From: Paenibacillus ginsengihumi DSM 21568
GTDB taxonomy: Bacteria; Bacillota; Bacilli; Paenibacillales; NBRC-103111
DNA length: 64,000 bases
Reading direction: 5' to 3'
Assembly (NCBI RefSeq): GCF_000380965.1
Contig: NZ_KB905557.1
Location: forward strand, 1-64,000
Of this stretch, positions 27,237-36,142 are shown piece after piece. The notes below the pieces were generated by a model. It was not told where the DNA came from. It saw only the letters and a program-made list of their open reading frames with translations, and made no database searches. Position 1 is the stretch's first letter. Each line of letters opens with the position of its first letter. A program made the position numbers and the translations under genes.

Positions 27237-27265
27237 AGTTTATGTCAACTTGGCCCTGCAATCAA
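27237..27265 (-). promoter_or_regulatory. Promoter associated with the CIRCE-like operator
   Basis: Minus strand TTGATT (27265-27260), 17 bases, TAAACT (27242-27237), followed directly by the CIRCE-like element. Transcription would run toward the sugar nucleotidyltransferase operon. Confidence 0.55.
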
Positions 27266-27471
27266 GATCGGCAGCTTAACGAAAACAAGCGAAATCTTCC
27301 AAAAAATCGCTTGCTTCCAAGATTTTTGCCCATTCTCTTGCTCATTCTCGCCCAGATGCATGAAGGGATTCAATTGTGTTTTCTTCTTTTTTGCATGGAT
27401 TGTGGGGAATTTTGGAATCCTAAACAAGAATCCCGTTGCCAACTATTGCATAGAAAGGAGCAGCTTCCTCG

Positions 27472-27591
27472 ATGGAACCGAACGAGAAAACAATCAGCGA
27501 AAATCCGGATGCGGATGAAGCGGCGACCGCGGTCGAAGGAACGGACGACGATTCGGACGACGTGCATGTGGAGTGGGCCGGATACATCTGA
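27472..27591 (+). CDS. Small acidic peptide (39 residues)
   Basis: The ATG lies 11 bases after AAGGAG. The 39-codon frame encodes a strongly acidic peptide with the run EGTDDDSDDVHVEW and ends WAGYI. A terminator follows 20 bases after the stop, giving a complete ribosome site-ORF-terminator unit. It is too short for standard gene calling. I recognise no family. It has no export signal and no basic core that would suggest a bacteriocin. An acidic small regulatory or ion-binding peptide is possible but unproven. Confidence 0.45.
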   Translation: MEPNEKTISENPDADEAATAVEGTDDDSDDVHVEWAGYI

Positions 27592-27611
27592 ACGCCCCGA
27601 AATCGCAGAAG

Positions 27612-27643
27612 AGCCATGCGGCAGTCGCCGGCATGGCTTTTCG
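27612..27643 (+). terminator. Rho-independent terminator after the small acidic ORF
   Basis: AGCCATGC (27612-27619) pairs with GCATGGCT (27631-27638) and is followed by TTTCG. Confidence 0.6.
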
Positions 27644-27652
27644 CTTGTCGCT

Positions 27653-27804
27653 TATCTTGAAAATAACGCCCGGGGCGGGCGGTTCATTTTCATCTTCTGA
27701 TGGTGCTGCGTAAGCCGCATGGGCGTCTATCTTGAAAATAGCGCCGGGCCCGCGGCCCAATTTTCACCATTTGATGGTGCTGCGCCAGCGGCATAGGCGT
27801 CTAT
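27653..27804 (+). repeat. Two tandem repeat A units, short subfamily
   Basis: Two consecutive units of about 75 bp both begin ATCTTGAAAATA.CGCC and end CAT(G/A)GGCGTCT. Inside, TGATGGTGCTGCG..GC replaces the GATGACGA hairpin of the long subfamily. The array ends at the stop codon of the cardiolipin synthase gene. Confidence 0.8.
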
Positions 27805-29247
27805 CTACAATATCGGCGACAAAAGCCTCATCAGCGATTCCGTCAGCTTGGCCGGGATCGGCCTGCTCTCGTATTCCGCCAGCGTCATCTCTCGGCAATG
27901 CGCAAGATCGGTCTCGAACAGCTCGACAAGCCGGGACACCGTCGCGGTATCGTACAAAATCGCGTTGCATTCGAAATTGATTTCCAGGCTGCGGATATCG
28001 AGATTCGCCGAGCCGACCGAAGCGATCTCGCCGTCAACGACCATCATTTTGGCGTGCAAAAAGCCTTTCTCGTACAAGTAACAGCGAATGCCGCTGCTCA
28101 GCAAGCTGCCCAAATAGGAATACGAGGCAAAATAAACCATCTTATGGTCTGGCTTCGCCGGTATCATCACCCGCACGTCGACGCCGGACATGACCGCCGA
28201 TTTCAGCGCCGTCAGCATGCTGTCGTCGGGAATGAAGTAAGGGGTCTGGAGCAAAATTTGCTTCTGCGCCTTATAGATCATTCTCAGGTACACATGCTTG
28301 ATCTGCTGCTTCTCCGAATTCGGCCCGCTGGAAACGATCTGCACCCCGACCTTGCCGGTAACCGAAGGCGGCGGAAAATACCGCCTCAGCTCCTCCATGC
28401 GCTTCGACGACGACAAGTTCCAATCGAGAAAAAAACGCGCCTGCAGCATATGTACGGCATTGCCCGTGAGGCGCAAATGCGTATCCCGCCAAAATCCCAT
28501 CCTGCCCTTGCCCACATATTCCCGGCCGATATTGAACCCGCCGATGTATCCCGACTGGCCGTCGATGATCGCCAGCTTGCGGTGGTTCCGGAAGTTGAGG
28601 CGAAAGTTGATGAACGGAAACCGGGTAGGGAAGAACGCCTCTACTTGCCCGCCGGCGCGCAGCAGCGGGGCGAAGAAGCGCTTCGGCAGCCGGGAGCTGC
28701 CGATCGCGTCGTACAGCAGCCGCACCTCGACGCCATCCGCCGCTTTGGCCGCCAGCTCCGATACGATGGTCCTGCCCAGCTCGTCGTTTTTAATAATGAA
28801 GTAGAGCAAATGAATATGATCCCTGGCCTGGCGAATATCGCGCAGCAGCGCCGCAAATTTGCTGTCTCCTTCCGCAAAAAGCTGCACTTCGTTATTCTGC
28901 GTATACCAGGCGGCATCATTGACCAAATTCATATGCACCATATCCGAATAATCTTCCATCGCCGGGTCCCGAAAGCGCATCGTCCCGTGCTCCAGCTGGC
29001 GCCTCTGCCGTTTGACGAACGCGATAAAGCGGGAAAATTCGCCCTCTTCCAGCTTGTACAGCTTCCTTCGGATCAGCCTCTGGCCAAAGAGCATGTAGAT
29101 CAGGAAGCCGACGCCCGGCAAAAACAGCAGCACCATCAGCCAAGCCCATGTCGCCGCCACATTGCGCCGCTCCAGAAAGATGAGAAACCCGGCCAGCACC
29201 AGGTTCACAATAAAAACAAAGGAAAATGACTGCTGTAGCCACTCCAT
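27805..29247 (-). CDS. cls: Cardiolipin synthase
   Basis: The 480-residue membrane enzyme joins two phosphatidylglycerol molecules to cardiolipin and glycerol. Two N-terminal helices (FVFIVNLVLAGFLIFLE, TWAWLMVLLFLPGVGFLIYM) precede two phospholipase D HKD motifs: HRKLAIIDGQSGYIGGFNIG near residue 220 and HAKMMVVDGEIASVGSANLD near 395. The spacing is the classical one for bacterial Cls. The ATG at 29247 has AGGTGG 11 bases upstream; a GTG five codons earlier has none. It is monocistronic. The gene ends against two repeat A units. Nothing about the sequence looks degraded. Confidence 0.95.
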   Translation of the reverse strand: MEWLQQSFSFVFIVNLVLAGFLIFLERRNVAATWAWLMVLLFLPGVGFLIYMLFGQRLIRRKLYKLEEGEFSRFIAFVKRQRRQLEHGTMRFRDPAMEDYSDMVHMNLVNDAAWYTQNNEVQLFAEGDSKFAALLRDIRQARDHIHLLYFIIKNDELGRTIVSELAAKAADGVEVRLLYDAIGSSRLPKRFFAPLLRAGGQVEAFFPTRFPFINFRLNFRNHRKLAIIDGQSGYIGGFNIGREYVGKGRMGFWRDTHLRLTGNAVHMLQARFFLDWNLSSSKRMEELRRYFPPPSVTGKVGVQIVSSGPNSEKQQIKHVYLRMIYKAQKQILLQTPYFIPDDSMLTALKSAVMSGVDVRVMIPAKPDHKMVYFASYSYLGSLLSSGIRCYLYEKGFLHAKMMVVDGEIASVGSANLDIRSLEINFECNAILYDTATVSRLVELFETDLAHCREMTLAEYESRPIPAKLTESLMRLLSPIL

Positions 29248-29485
29248 CCCGTTTATAACCACCTATCGTCTGCTTGCCGTATTATTGTCCCTTATTAATA
29301 TCTCACATTGCCCTACGGTTCGGCAAATCAAAAAGCACGGGCCGCAGCAAAAAAACGCCTTTACATTCATCGGCAGCGATCATTGGCGGCATCGGCGATT
29401 CCGGTTCATGATCGCCCCGGGCTGGGCATACACTTACTGTGTACGGCATCATGGCCGCAACGAAGAAAGGGAGGACAGGAAGCTA

Positions 29486-29725
29486 ATGTGGAAAAGCATG
29501 CTGAGCAACGAGTACATTGAAATTGAGGCCAATGCCGAAAAGCGCACGTTAAAGCTTCATATGAAGCGATTCGGCGAAAGCGCGGCGCCCGTTACGCTGG
29601 AGCTGAATCAATCGGAGCTGTTCGAGCTGCTCCACACCTTTTTGACGATCAACCGGGCGTTCAACAAAGAAACGATGTACTTTGAGGAGCGGCCGGTCGG
29701 GACGGCGAGCCCGCCGTCCGCCTGA
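29486..29725 (+). CDS. Small hypothetical protein (79 residues)
   Basis: The ATG at 29486 is preceded by GGGAGGACAGG, placing an AGG-rich site 7-14 bases away. The product has no signal or membrane segment. It reads as a compact alpha/beta domain: EYIEIEANAEKRTLKLHMKR, then SELFELLHTFLTINRAFN. The tail is Pro/Ala-rich. I recognise no family. It is transcribed divergently from the cardiolipin synthase gene, from about 240 bases of intergenic DNA in which I see no clear promoter. Confidence 0.55.
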   Translation: MWKSMLSNEYIEIEANAEKRTLKLHMKRFGESAAPVTLELNQSELFELLHTFLTINRAFNKETMYFEERPVGTASPPSA

Positions 29726-29809
29726 GCGCCGCCGCCCGGCGTCGTTTCAGGCGCCCGCATCCCCCGCATACGGAAAAGAACGGCTTTTGCCATGACAAGC
29801 CGAACCCGG

Positions 29810-29861
29810 AAGCCTCCAAATGCGCCGGACGTACACCGATGTCCGGCCGGTTTGGAGGCTT
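29810..29861. terminator. Bidirectional hairpin between the small gene and glgA
   Basis: AAGCCTCCAAA (29810-29820) pairs with TTTGGAGGCTT (29851-29861), with an inner GCCGGAC..GTCCGGC arm. It is a strong stem but lacks a long T-run. It lies between two convergent genes and would serve both. Confidence 0.55.
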
Positions 29862-29882
29862 GGCGGCGTTTCAGGCGCCGCA

Positions 29883-31319
29883 TCAAATCACCCGTTCCTT
29901 CAGCTTGCCATAGAGCTCGGCGTATGCTTGCGCAGATTTGCGCCAGCTGAAATCTTTTTTCCGGATGTTGCTTATAATCTGGCTCCACGCTTGCGGGTCA
30001 TGAAACATCCTGACAGCCCGCTCTATTGTATACAGCATGTCGTGAGCGTTGTAGTTCGTAAAGCTGAAGCCCGTTCCTTCGCCGGTGAACTCGTTGAACG
30101 GCTGCACCGTATCCTTCAGCCCGCCGGTCTCGCGGACGATCGGCACGGACCGGTAGCGCATCGCCACCAGCTGCCCGATGCCGCATGGCTCGAACAGCGA
30201 GGGCATCAGGAACAGATCGGAGCCGGCATACATTTGTCTGGCCAGCGCTTCATCGAACAAAATCTGTGCGGACAACTTGTCCGGATGGCGTCCGGCGGCA
30301 TCGCGGAACATATGCTCGATGCGCGGCTCCCCGGTGCCGAGCACGACCCACTGCGCGTCCAGCGCCATCAGCTCGGGCAGCACCCGTCCGATCAGATCCA
30401 TGCCCTTCTGATCGACCAGCCGGCTAACGATCGCGATCAGCGGCAAATCCGGCATCGCGGGCAATCCGAGGCGCTCTGTCAGCTTCAGCTTGTTCTGCCG
30501 CTTTTTGGACAGCGAATCGCGGTACGGCACGGCGATATGCGGATCGTTCATCGGGTCGAACGTATCGTAATCGATGCCGTTAACAATGCCCGCCAGCCGG
30601 TGGCTTTGGCTTCTCAGCAAACTGTCCATATGCTCGCCGTAATAGGGAGTCTGGATTTCCTCGGCGTAGGAAGGGCTGACCGTCGTGATGAAATCGGAAT
30701 AGAGCAGCCCCCCCTTCAGAAAGCTGGCCCCGCCGTGCTGCTCCAGCGCATACCCGCTGAAGTGCTCCTCCCCGAGCGAGAAGTAGTCCCGAAACTGCTC
30801 CTTCCCGAAGACGCCCTGATACCTCAGGTTATGGATCGTCATGACCGTGCGGATGCCCGCATAAGCCGGCTGCTGCGCATACTGCGCCCTGTACAGCACC
30901 GGAATCATCCCGGCCTGCCAGTCGTGACAATGAACGATGTCGGGCCTATAGCCGATATGAGGCAGCGCACCCAGCACCGCCTGGCAGTAATAGGCGAACC
31001 GCTCGGCATCGTCTCCGTAGCCGTAGCAGCCTTTGCGCCGAAAGTAATATTCGTTGTCGATAAAATAGTAGGTGACGCCGCTCTGCACGAGCTGCTCGAT
31101 CCCGCAGTACTGCTCCCGCCAGCCCATCTTGACAGTAAACACGGTGACCGGCTCCAGCCGTTCTTTCCACTCGCCCGGGATATCCTCGTATTTCGGCAGC
31201 ATCACTCTGACATCGACGCCAAGCTTCGCGAGCGCCTGGGGCAGCGAGCCGATGACATCGGCAAGCCCGCCGGTTTTGACGAAAGGCACGGCTTCGGACG
31301 CGGCGAACAATACGTTCAT
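29883..31319 (-). CDS. glgA: Glycogen synthase (ADP-glucose)
   Basis: GlgA extends alpha-1,4-glucan from ADP-glucose. The 478-residue protein starts MNVLFAASEAVPFVKTGGLAD, containing the KTGGL donor-binding loop. Other GT5 blocks are DIVHCHDWQAGMIP, TIHNLRYQG, VNGIDYDTFDP near 245, AIVSRLVDQKGMDLI and PSLFEPCGIGQL near 375 with the catalytic Glu. The upstream in-frame extension to 31373 is not supported by a ribosome site. It is the last gene of a glgB-glgC-glgD-glgA operon; no glgP follows. The gene itself is intact, although glgC and glgD upstream are broken. Confidence 0.95.
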   Translation of the reverse strand: MNVLFAASEAVPFVKTGGLADVIGSLPQALAKLGVDVRVMLPKYEDIPGEWKERLEPVTVFTVKMGWREQYCGIEQLVQSGVTYYFIDNEYYFRRKGCYGYGDDAERFAYYCQAVLGALPHIGYRPDIVHCHDWQAGMIPVLYRAQYAQQPAYAGIRTVMTIHNLRYQGVFGKEQFRDYFSLGEEHFSGYALEQHGGASFLKGGLLYSDFITTVSPSYAEEIQTPYYGEHMDSLLRSQSHRLAGIVNGIDYDTFDPMNDPHIAVPYRDSLSKKRQNKLKLTERLGLPAMPDLPLIAIVSRLVDQKGMDLIGRVLPELMALDAQWVVLGTGEPRIEHMFRDAAGRHPDKLSAQILFDEALARQMYAGSDLFLMPSLFEPCGIGQLVAMRYRSVPIVRETGGLKDTVQPFNEFTGEGTGFSFTNYNAHDMLYTIERAVRMFHDPQAWSQIISNIRKKDFSWRKSAQAYAELYGKLKERVI

Positions 31320-31368
31320 AGCTTTTGACGCTCTCCCTTTCCTGATAAAATGTCGGCAGGTTCCGTTC

Positions 31369-31385
31369 ACCATAGGCGTCTAAAC
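31369..31385 (+). repeat. Short fragment of the repeat A end
   Basis: CACCATAGGCGTCTAA matches the terminal CATAGGCGTCTA of repeat A. It lies in the glgD-glgA junction. Too short to prove ancestry on its own. Confidence 0.35.
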
Positions 31386-32499
31386 TCAAATAATTTTCGT
31401 TTTGGAAGCGATAAACAGCGCCTGCTTGTCGCCTGTCAGCACGCGTCCGCGGCTGATGAAGACGTCTTTGTCGAGAATCGCATTTTCGATAATGACATTC
31501 TCTTCAATCTCGCAATTTTGCAAAATGATGCTGTTCTTCACATACGCGCCCTTGCGAATATTGACGCCCCGGAACAATATGCTGTTCTCGACCTTCCCTT
31601 CGACGACGCAGCCGTTGGCGATCAGCGCGTTGCGGGCGTGGGCGTTTTCGACGTAGCGGGCGGGCGGCTCGTCTTTGATTTTCGTATAGATCGGACGGTT
31701 TTGGCGAAAAAAAAAGCTCTCTCCAAATGCTCGGATGAAGCAGCTGCATGCTGTGCTTGTAATAGCTTTGCACCGTGTTGACGATGCCGGCGTATCCCCG
31801 GTGCAGGTAGCCGTAAACGCCGAGCTTGCCGATATTTTTCATAATGCCGTCGCGCACCAGATCATCGTAGCCTTGGGCCAGACACGATTCGACCATATCG
31901 AGCAGCAGCCCCTTGCTCATGACATACATTTCCAGCGAAATGTTGTCCGTGCGCAGGCGGCCCGTATGATCCTCGATCACCGTGATCTGACCGTCCTCCT
32001 TGACGGCCAGCCGGCGAAAGGACGAGCATTCGTCCTCGGCCGATTTGGCGTAGACGACCGTAATATCCGCATTCTTGTCCAGATGCTCGTTCAGCAGGTC
32101 GTTGAAATCGATGCTGCAGACGACATGACTTCTCGCGATGACGACGAATTCTTCGCGGCCGCGGTACAAATAATCGCGGTGGTTGTAGAACTGGAACAGA
32201 TCGCCGCGGGACATGCCGCTCATCTCGTGGGTTACCGCCGGCAGCAGGAACAGCCCGCCCTGTTTGCGGTCGAGATCCCACTCCTTGCCCGAGCCGAGAT
32301 GATCCATCAACGACCGGTACTTGTGCTGAGTGAATACGGACACGTTCTCGATGCGCGAATTCACCATATTGGACAAAATAAAATCAATCAGCCGGTAGCG
32401 GGAGCCGAACGGAACCGAGGCGATGCAGCGCGTGTACGTCAGCTCCTCCAGGTCGTCCGGCTCGTTCACCAGGTTTACGATACCCATCATCCGTTTCAT
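31386..32499 (-). pseudogene. glgD: glgD, glucose-1-phosphate adenylyltransferase regulatory-type subunit, with a T9 frameshift
   Basis: The first frame (MKRMMGIVNLVNEPDDLEEL, start preceded by AAAGGA) carries the nucleotidyltransferase domain: YTRCIASVPFGSRYRLIDFI, HKYRSLMDHLGSGKEWDLDR. It reads through HPSIWRELFF, then goes out of frame. The other frame resumes with RQNRPIYTKIKDEPPARY and then the beta-helix tail (VENSILFRGVNIRKGAYVKN, ending IASKTKII at 31386). The switch is at a run of nine T on the minus strand (31707-31715); eight would restore a protein of about 370 residues. GlgD pairs with GlgC to make ADP-glucose. The run could be a sequencing miscount, a true mutation or a slippage site. 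Confidence 0.88.
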
Positions 32500-32505
32500 G
32501 AGAAC

Positions 32506-33697
32506 TCATCCTTTCATCCCGCTAGTGGCCAAGCTGACCCGTTCATGGCTGCCGATCAGAACGATGTCCTGAGGGCCGTCCCGTTCGGGCTGCCCGATGA
32601 CGCAATCGTCCTCCACAACCGTCCCTTCCCCGATGATCGCTTTATATATCTTTACGTTGCTGCCGATCTTCACATTCGGCATGATGACCGAATCTTTTAC
32701 GAGACTGTTCTCCCCGATCTCCACGCCGTAGAACAGGACGGAATGGTCCACCTCACCGAAAACGCAGCAGCCTTCGTTCACGAGCGAACGCCGTATTACG
32801 GCGGACGGCGCCACATACTGCCCCGGCTGGTACGGATTGACCGAATAAATGCGCCAATTTTTGTCGTTCAGATTGAGCGCGGGCTGCTCCTCCAATAGAT
32901 CCATATTGGCTTCCCACAAGCTCTGGATCGTCCCGACATCCTTCCAGTAGCCCTTGAACGGGTAAGCGTACATGCGAAGCCCTTCGCGCAGCATGCGGGG
33001 GATGACGTCCTTGCCGAAATCATTGCTCGACTCTGGATCGGCCTCGTCCTCGATCAGCTGCCGCTTCAGCATCGGCCAGTCGAAGATGTAGATGCCCATG
33101 GACGCCAGCGTGCTCTTCGGCTCCCGGGGCTTCTCGGCAAACTCGAGAATGCGGTTGTCGTCGTCGGTGCTCATGATGCCGAAGCGGCTCGCCTCCTCCC
33201 GTTTGACCTGGATGACTGCGATCGTGGCGTCGGCGCGCTTTCTTCGATGGAAATCGAGCATCAAGTCGTAGTTCATCTTGTAGATGTGGTCGCCCGAGAT
33301 GACGAGCACGTATTCCGGGGAAAACTGCTCGATGAAGGCCATGTTGCGGTATATCGCGTTCGCCGTTCCCTTGTACCAGTCGCCCCCGCTCTGCTCCATG
33401 AAGGGAGACAGCACGGTGACGCCTCCGCTGCGGCGGTCGAGATCCCACGGCGACCCGATGCCGATATAGGAGTTCAGCACGAGCGGCTGATACTGCGTCA
33501 GCACGCCGACCGTGTCGATCTCCGAATTGGTGCAGTTGCTCAGCGTAAAATCGATGATGCGGTATTTTCCCCCGAAATGAACGGCGGGCTTGGCGAGCTG
33601 CCTCGTCAGCACGCCCAGTCTGCGGCCTTCGCCGCCCGCCCAGTCTGCGGCCTTCGCCGCCCGCCAGCAGCATAGCCACGCATTCCTTTTTACGCAT
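32506..33697 (-). pseudogene. glgC: glgC, glucose-1-phosphate adenylyltransferase, disrupted by a 25-bp tandem duplication
   Basis: The start at 33697 has GGGGG seven bases upstream and begins [20 protein letters not shown], the pyrophosphorylase signature. The duplication then repeats this segment out of frame. The rest continues in another frame as [60 protein letters not shown], then beta-helix repeats to 32506. Removing one 25-bp copy gives a normal GlgC of about 388 residues. GlgC makes ADP-glucose, the committed step of glycogen synthesis. As written, no complete enzyme can be made. The gene overlaps the end of glgB by 8 bp, and glgD begins 6 bp after it. Confidence 0.92.
33613..33662. 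repeat. Perfect 25-bp tandem duplication within glgC
   Basis: GCCCAGTCTGCGGCCTTCGC followed by CGCCC occurs twice, at 33613-33637 and 33638-33662, without mismatch. The unit length is not a multiple of three, so it shifts the frame right after the GGEGRRLG motif. Confidence 0.97.
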
Positions 33698-35738
33698 CGG
33701 CCTGCCCCCTTTCTCGAATAGCGGTACCTTTCTGTTTGGCTGCGCCGCTGCGCTTGCGTCTCGCAGGACTGCTCTCTCTCAAGGTGTCGAGCCCCTGCCT
33801 CGCCCCGGCCTGCCCCGTCAGCTTGATCGGCCGCAGGTAGACGGCAGCCAGCGGAGGAACGGCTATATGCAGGCTTTGCCGCTCGCCGTGCCACGGCACG
33901 GACTCGGTGCGGAGCCGGCCCTCGTTCAGCTTGCCGGAGCCTCCGTACTGGCCGGCGTCGGAGTTGAACAGCTCGACATATTCCCCGGCAGCCGGAACGC
34001 CGATCCGGTACTGCCGATGATAGACCGGCGTAAAATTGACCAGCACGATCAGGAAGTTATGCGGTTCGGCCCCCGATCTCATGAAAGTGACGACGCTTTG
34101 ACTGCGGTCATGCGGATCGATCCAGCGAAAGCCGGCCGGCTCATGATCCAGCTCCCAGAGGGACGATTCCTCCAGATACAGCCGGTTAAGCTCCCGGACA
34201 TAGCGGTGCATGCTCCGGTGGCTGTCGTAGCCGAGCAATTCCCAATCGAGATCCTCCAAATCCTTCCACTCGTCGAACTGACCGAATTCTCCGCCCATGA
34301 AAAGCAGCTTTTTGCCCGGATGGGCGGTCATATAGCCGTACAGCGCGCGCAGGTTCGCGAATTTTTGCCAGTAATCGCCGGGCATTTTGCCGAGAAGCGA
34401 CCGTTTGCCGTGCACCACTTCGTCATGAGACAGCGGGAGCACATAATTTTCGGAGTAGGTGTACATGATGCTGAAGGTTAATTGATGGTGGCTGCCGGGC
34501 CGAAAGTACGGATCGATCTCCATATACCGGAGCATGTCGTTCATCCAGCCCATGTTCCATTTGAAGCCAAAGCCGAGCCCGCCATCGTGCACCGGCGCCG
34601 TTACGAGCGGCCAGTCGGATGAATCCTCGGCCATCATCAGAGCGTCGGGATAATGCCGGTAGACGGTTTCGTTCAGCAATTTGAGGAAGGCGACCGCCTC
34701 CAGATTCGATTCCCCGCCTTCGCTGTTCAGCAGCTTGCGGTCGTGAGGCCGGCCGAAATTGAGGTACAACATACTTGCCACCGCGTCGACGCGCAAGCCG
34801 TCGATGTGGTAGACATCCAACCAGAACAGCGCATTGGAAATGAGAAAGCTGACGACCTCCGGCTTGGCGAAATCGAAAGCCAGCGTCCCCCATTCCTGCT
34901 TCTCGGCGCGCTCCGGATCGGCGCATTCGTACAGCGGCTTGCCGTCGAACTGCCGCAGGCCGTGCTCGTCCTTGACGAAATGCCCCGGCACCCAATCGAG
35001 GATGACCCCGATGCCCGCCTGGTGGCAGCGGTCGACGAACTGCATGAACTGCTGCGGCGTTCCGAACCGGCTCGTGACCGAATAGTAGCCGGTCGCCTGA
35101 TAGCCCCAGGAGCGCTCATAGGGGTGCTCCGCCAGCGGCAGCAGCTCGATATGGGTATATCCCATGTCCTTGACATACGGGATCAGTTCGTCGGCCAGCT
35201 CCGTGTAGGTAAGATGCTCTCCGCCGCTTTTTTTCTTCCAGGTGCCCAGATGCATCTCATAAACGTTCACGGGAGAGCGGTAGACAGAGCGGTGCGCCCT
35301 GCTTTCCTGCCAAGCCCGGTCCCCCCAGCGGTAACCGCCTAAGGCGCAGACGCGCGAGGCGGTGCCCGGCGCAAGCTCCGACCGGAACGCATAGGGATCG
35401 GCTTTGAGCAGAACGGCGCCTTCGGCCGTGACGATCTCGTACTTGTAATATTCGCCCTCCTGCACCCCTGGAATGAACAGAGACCATACGCCCCATACGC
35501 TGACCTTGCGCATTGCATGCCGGCTGCCGTCCCAGCGGTTAAAATCGCCGACGACGCGCACTTCCTTCGCATGCGGCGCCCAGACCGAGAAACGCACGCC
35601 TGACAGGCCCCCGGATTCCGCTCGGTGGGCCCCCATCACGCGGTAGCTTCGAAACAGACGTCCTTCATGGAACAAGTACAGGTCCTCCGGACCAGGGATT
35701 GTGATCGTCACCGTATCGTTCATCCCCTTAAAAGGCAT
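33690..35738 (-). CDS. glgB: 1,4-alpha-glucan branching enzyme
   Basis: GlgB introduces alpha-1,6 branches into glycogen. The 682-residue protein has an N-terminal carbohydrate-binding module ([20 protein letters not shown], near 47-66) and a GH13 barrel. Barrel motifs are [35 protein letters not shown] (nucleophile Asp near 316), [12 protein letters not shown] (acid/base Glu near 369) and [12 protein letters not shown] (Asp near 438). The C-terminal beta domain runs to about 640, followed by a basic Arg/Lys-rich tail ([17 protein letters not shown]) that is unusual. The start is uncertain: 35738 lacks a good site and the ATG at 35723 directly abuts AAGGGG. It is the first gene of the glg operon. 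Confidence 0.95.
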   Translation of the reverse strand: MPFKGMNDTVTITIPGPEDLYLFHEGRLFRSYRVMGAHRAESGGLSGVRFSVWAPHAKEVRVVGDFNRWDGSRHAMRKVSVWGVWSLFIPGVQEGEYYKYEIVTAEGAVLLKADPYAFRSELAPGTASRVCALGGYRWGDRAWQESRAHRSVYRSPVNVYEMHLGTWKKKSGGEHLTYTELADELIPYVKDMGYTHIELLPLAEHPYERSWGYQATGYYSVTSRFGTPQQFMQFVDRCHQAGIGVILDWVPGHFVKDEHGLRQFDGKPLYECADPERAEKQEWGTLAFDFAKPEVVSFLISNALFWLDVYHIDGLRVDAVASMLYLNFGRPHDRKLLNSEGGESNLEAVAFLKLLNETVYRHYPDALMMAEDSSDWPLVTAPVHDGGLGFGFKWNMGWMNDMLRYMEIDPYFRPGSHHQLTFSIMYTYSENYVLPLSHDEVVHGKRSLLGKMPGDYWQKFANLRALYGYMTAHPGKKLLFMGGEFGQFDEWKDLEDLDWELLGYDSHRSMHRYVRELNRLYLEESSLWELDHEPAGFRWIDPHDRSQSVVTFMRSGAEPHNFLIVLVNFTPVYHRQYRIGVPAAGEYVELFNSDAGQYGGSGKLNEGRLRTESVPWHGERQSLHIAVPPLAAVYLRPIKLTGQAGARQGLDTLRESSPARRKRSGAAKQKGTAIRERGQADA

Positions 35739-35739
35739 C

Positions 35740-35759
35740 GATCGTCATAGGCGTCTATC
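35740..35759 (+). repeat. Short fragment of the repeat A end before glgB
   Basis: GATCGTCATAGGCGTCTATC matches the end of repeat A for 19-20 bases and lies just upstream of the glgB start codon. Confidence 0.5.
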
Positions 35760-35886
35760 CGCTGAAGACAAGCGATCCCCCCTGTTTCGCCCGGTAATAA
35801 CCAAGTACGATGCAAATACGCCAATTTCTCTCCGTCCTTTCCGAAAATCGTTCGACATCCCCGCAAGAAAAAAAGGATTTTTGCCG

Positions 35887-36078
35887 ATGCGTGTGGAATA
35901 TTTGTTGGATTGCCCGATGCTGCCGGATGTGGAACGCACCGCATACCCGGGAATGTCGTCCCAGGTGGACACTGACAATTATATTCCGCCCGGCCAAATA
36001 TATGATACTGCCGGATGGAAATCCCTCCTGCCGCCCAGCTCCGGCCTTGTGATTCGCAGGCCGTTTTTTAGGCAATAA
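35887..36078 (+). CDS. Possible small protein (63 residues)
   Basis: The ATG at 35887 follows AAAGGA by nine bases. The frame gives a 63-residue hydrophilic peptide (MRVEYLLDCPMLPDVERTAY, then PPGQIYDTAGWK). No family is recognised, and the opposite strand is also open. It would be transcribed divergently from glgB. It is listed because of the ribosome site; it may equally be chance. Confidence 0.3.
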   Translation: MRVEYLLDCPMLPDVERTAYPGMSSQVDTDNYIPPGQIYDTAGWKSLLPPSSGLVIRRPFFRQ

Positions 36079-36142
36079 TGGTGACATTGCGCAGGATGGA
36101 TAATGGCAATATCGAATATACATACGGAAAGGAACGCATCTT

